A DNA stretch of 7,743 bases, from positions 1 through 7,743 of the forward strand of contig CAJUMT010000167.1 in assembly GCA_910587495.1 (NCBI GenBank), read 5' to 3'. This DNA is from an uncultured Lachnospiraceae bacterium. Lineage in GTDB: Bacteria; Bacillota_A; Clostridia; Lachnospirales; Lachnospiraceae. The number at the start of each line of letters is the position of its first letter. The stretch's first letter is position 1. The notes under the pieces were generated by a model. That model was given only the letters and a program-made list of their open reading frames with translations. It had not been told where the DNA came from and searched no databases. The translations under genes and the position numbers were made by a program. Shown here in pieces: positions 5,827 to 7,743 of the stretch.

Positions 5827-7743
5827 TTATCCGAACCGTACCGCTACACTTTTCCAGTTTTCGACCGGCCTGTACCGAAGACAGCCATCCTTGATCTTGA
5901 TCGCTTCTTCCTGCTCAGAATAAACATCCTCAATCTTTGCCGGACACCCTTCCGGAAGTGGAATCTCGATCTGCTCCGGCAGTTCTCCGCCGAACAGATG
6001 CAGAACTCCATAAGCGCCACCGGATCTTCCCACCCGGATCAGCGCCTGCCACCCTTCCGGATGCCGTTCACTCCGGATCTTCGCGCCAAACCGCCAGGAC
6101 TGGCCGTCCTGGATGACCGGTACGATCGCCCGGTAAAAGTCCATTCCTCTGTCGATCAGACCCCACTGTTCTTCACTCAGATCCGTCACATCCCCGGAGA
6201 TGCACATCCGTCCCAGGAAAGTCGCTGCTATTGTATAGGCGATCCGTTTCAGAGAGTCTTCCTTACGGATCACCGCCCAAATCTGACTCTGGACCGGATG
6301 GATCAGCCGGTGCAGATTTGCCGCGATGATAGGGATTTCCGGGCACTCATGGGCATCGGAAAAAGACGCCATACTCATCTGCGCCATCAGTCCCGGTTCC
6401 AGCCGGTGGCCTCCGGAAGAACAGTTCTCCAGCACGATTTCCGGCAATTCTTTTTTGATTTTCTCAAAAAATGCGACCGACGCCTCCATATTCTGGCGAA
6501 GCCCCTCGCCCAGAGATTCCGCACCATCGCAGCCGATGCCGATGGTTTCATTATAGTCGATCTTCATATAGCCGAAACCATACCGATGCAGCGTACCAAT
6601 CACCTTCTCTGTCAGATACTGCTCCACCTAGGGATCCCTCATATCCCAGAACCGGCGGAAATAGCTGGTCAGCACTTCTCCGTCCTTATGAAGCAGATGT
6701 GATTCCTCATGGTAAGCTCTTGAAGCCTTCCCCACCGTCTCGATCTCAAACCAGATGCCGGGGATCATCCCGGCTTCCCGGATCAGATCCGTCGTCTTCT
6801 GAAGCCCTTCCGGAAACAACTCCTTTGACGGCTCATAATCACCCATACTGATGTCCCACGGAACCCCGTTCTCCCGATACCATCCGCAGTCGATCACAAA
6901 ATAGCGGAAGCCTTTGTCCTTGATGCAGTCCACAATCTTTCGAATATTTTCATGAGACGGTTCACCCCAGGTCGTGCAGTATTCATTAAAGATGATGGGA
7001 AGCCCCTGCTCCACCTCCGGACAGTTCCTCCGCCCCTCCAGCGCCGCCTCCGTCAGTCTGGCAGTAAACCGGTCAATGGAATCCGTATGCGCTGTACTTA
7101 CGATGGCCTCCGGCGTTTGAAAGCTTTCTCCCGGATGAACTTCTTTCATCCAGTGCCCAAAGTCCCGGTCCGCCAGCCCACCGCCGAAGGCCAGCGCATC
7201 GTCTTTCCGGTACAGTTCTATCTGCCAGGATGCCGGGTGTGCGATCTGCGCACCCCAGAATACATGGTTCTGTGTATCCTCCACCGCCGCAAACGGGAAG
7301 AAATGATTTACCGGCATGGAGCCGGTCTGTCCGAACCGTTCGCAGCGCACCGCATGGGGATCCCAGGCAGGGACAAGCTGCAGTTCCTCCAGCGGAATCG
7401 CTTCGTGACGCCCCTCCTGGCTCCAGACACTGCGGAACCGATGCAGCCTGAGTCTGCCGTAGCCGTCTCCTTCCAGATATGGGGACAGGCCCCCAAGGGA
7501 AAAACTCTCGAACATTTCCAGTTTCAGAGTTTCGTTTCCGATATTTTCCAGAGAGCAGAAGATTCTCACATAGGGCGTCCCCTTTTTCCACAGCAGATGA
7601 TGTACTGCCTGGTATCTGCCGTCCCCGGAGGCCAGATACGTCCGGACTTCCTCTGTCTGATCTTTCTCTTCATGCTCCTGCCGTTCATAGACGAACCTAC
7701 GAACAGTCTCTGCATTTCTCATGCTGCTCCCCATCGCATAAGC
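5827..7743 (-). pseudogene. GH36 alpha-galactosidase interrupted by one in-frame TAG (5' end outside window)
   Basis: The frame reads from the right edge to the TAA at 5827-5829, 638 codons, with a single internal TAG at 6628-6630. Both halves belong to one glycoside hydrolase family 36 enzyme, which removes terminal alpha-1,6-galactose from melibiose and raffinose-type sugars. The first half is the N-terminal beta-sandwich and the start of the TIM barrel (FNEYCTTWGEPSHENI, FVIDCGWY, GIWFEIE). The second half carries the nucleophile aspartate in YMKIDYNE (codon 6556-6558), ENCSSGGHR, the acid/base aspartate in SFSDAHE (codon 6355-6357) and the C-terminal beta domain. Translation is open past the first in-window ATGs (7734, 7719) to the edge, and GH36 enzymes are usually longer, so the true start is probably outside. 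No signal peptide is visible in the part present. Unless TAG is read through, the N-terminal product would lack both catalytic residues. The rest of the frame is undamaged, pointing to a recent mutation or a sequencing error. Confidence 0.85.
6628..6630 (-). other. In-frame amber codon inside the alpha-galactosidase, followed at once by GTG
   Basis: The minus strand reads GAT CCC TAG GTG GAG, between ...FWDMRDP and VEQYLTEKV. Homology continues on both sides in the same frame with no gap, so one substituted codon explains the interruption. TGG (Trp) is a likely original codon because an aromatic residue would suit 'RDPxVEQYL', but other one-step ancestors (CAG, AAG, GAG, TAT, TCG) are possible. 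Confidence 0.9.

Noticed and set aside
6628..6630. Pyrrolysine or recoded amber codon
   Set aside because: No downstream recoding structure stands out beyond a short palindrome, GH36 enzymes are not known to use pyrrolysine, and no other gene in the window has an internal TAG. A plain nonsense mutation is simpler.
5998..6702. Plus-strand open frame of 234 codons opposite the alpha-galactosidase
   Set aside because: It spans the same region as conserved GH36 catalytic motifs on the minus strand; it is explained as a shadow and has no recognisable features.

Overview
The window looks like chromosomal DNA of a low-to-mid GC Gram-positive anaerobe of the Clostridia, most likely a Lachnospiraceae-type gut bacterium. 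This is inferred from strong AGGAG-type ribosome binding sites, sigma-A-like promoters with 17-bp spacers, T-tailed intrinsic terminators, and protein families typical of that group (a VanR/VanS-like two-component pair, a signal-less Cu/Zn-SOD-like protein, a GH36 alpha-galactosidase, a Phd/YefM antitoxin). No species can be named from the sequence alone.

Layout from left to right. Everything is on the minus strand except the SOD gene. (1) Positions 1-87 hold the first 29 codons of a Phd/YefM antitoxin, with a clear promoter at 113-141; its toxin partner would lie beyond the left edge. (2) Positions 257-1072 hold the C-terminal two thirds of a beta-CASP metallo-beta-lactamase-fold protein. 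Its N-terminal metal-binding half is missing, so it is probably a remnant. (3) Positions 1101-3394 carry a response regulator / sensor kinase operon. The two genes overlap by 26 nt and end in a strong terminator that begins inside the kinase's last codons. (4) A divergent intergenic region of about 165 bp separates the operon from a plus-strand SodC-family gene (3561-4055). (5) Facing it is an operon of an ArsR-type repressor followed by a CobW/COG0523 G3E GTPase (5620 down to 4070), with a palindromic operator lying over the -35 box. (6) A strong terminator at 5680-5729 closes the next unit, a GH36 alpha-galactosidase (5827 to the right edge) that is broken by one in-frame TAG codon. A possible 32-residue membrane peptide lies between its stop and the terminator.

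How the parts fit together. The regulator and kinase form a self-contained sensing module that may control itself and perhaps the divergent SOD gene through TAAG repeats in the shared region. The ArsR/GTPase pair looks like a metal- or metalloid-responsive unit: a thiol-rich repressor controlling a putative GTP-driven metallochaperone. The SOD-like protein next to it would fit a redox/metal theme, but that link is inference. The two ends carry decayed or interrupted genes. I found no CRISPR array, rRNA, tRNA, transposase or phage gene. I did not find a convincing wholly new system; the most unusual items are the TAG/GTG junction inside the alpha-galactosidase, the headless beta-CASP gene directly behind a terminator, and the ArsR-COG0523 pair with atypical cysteine motifs.
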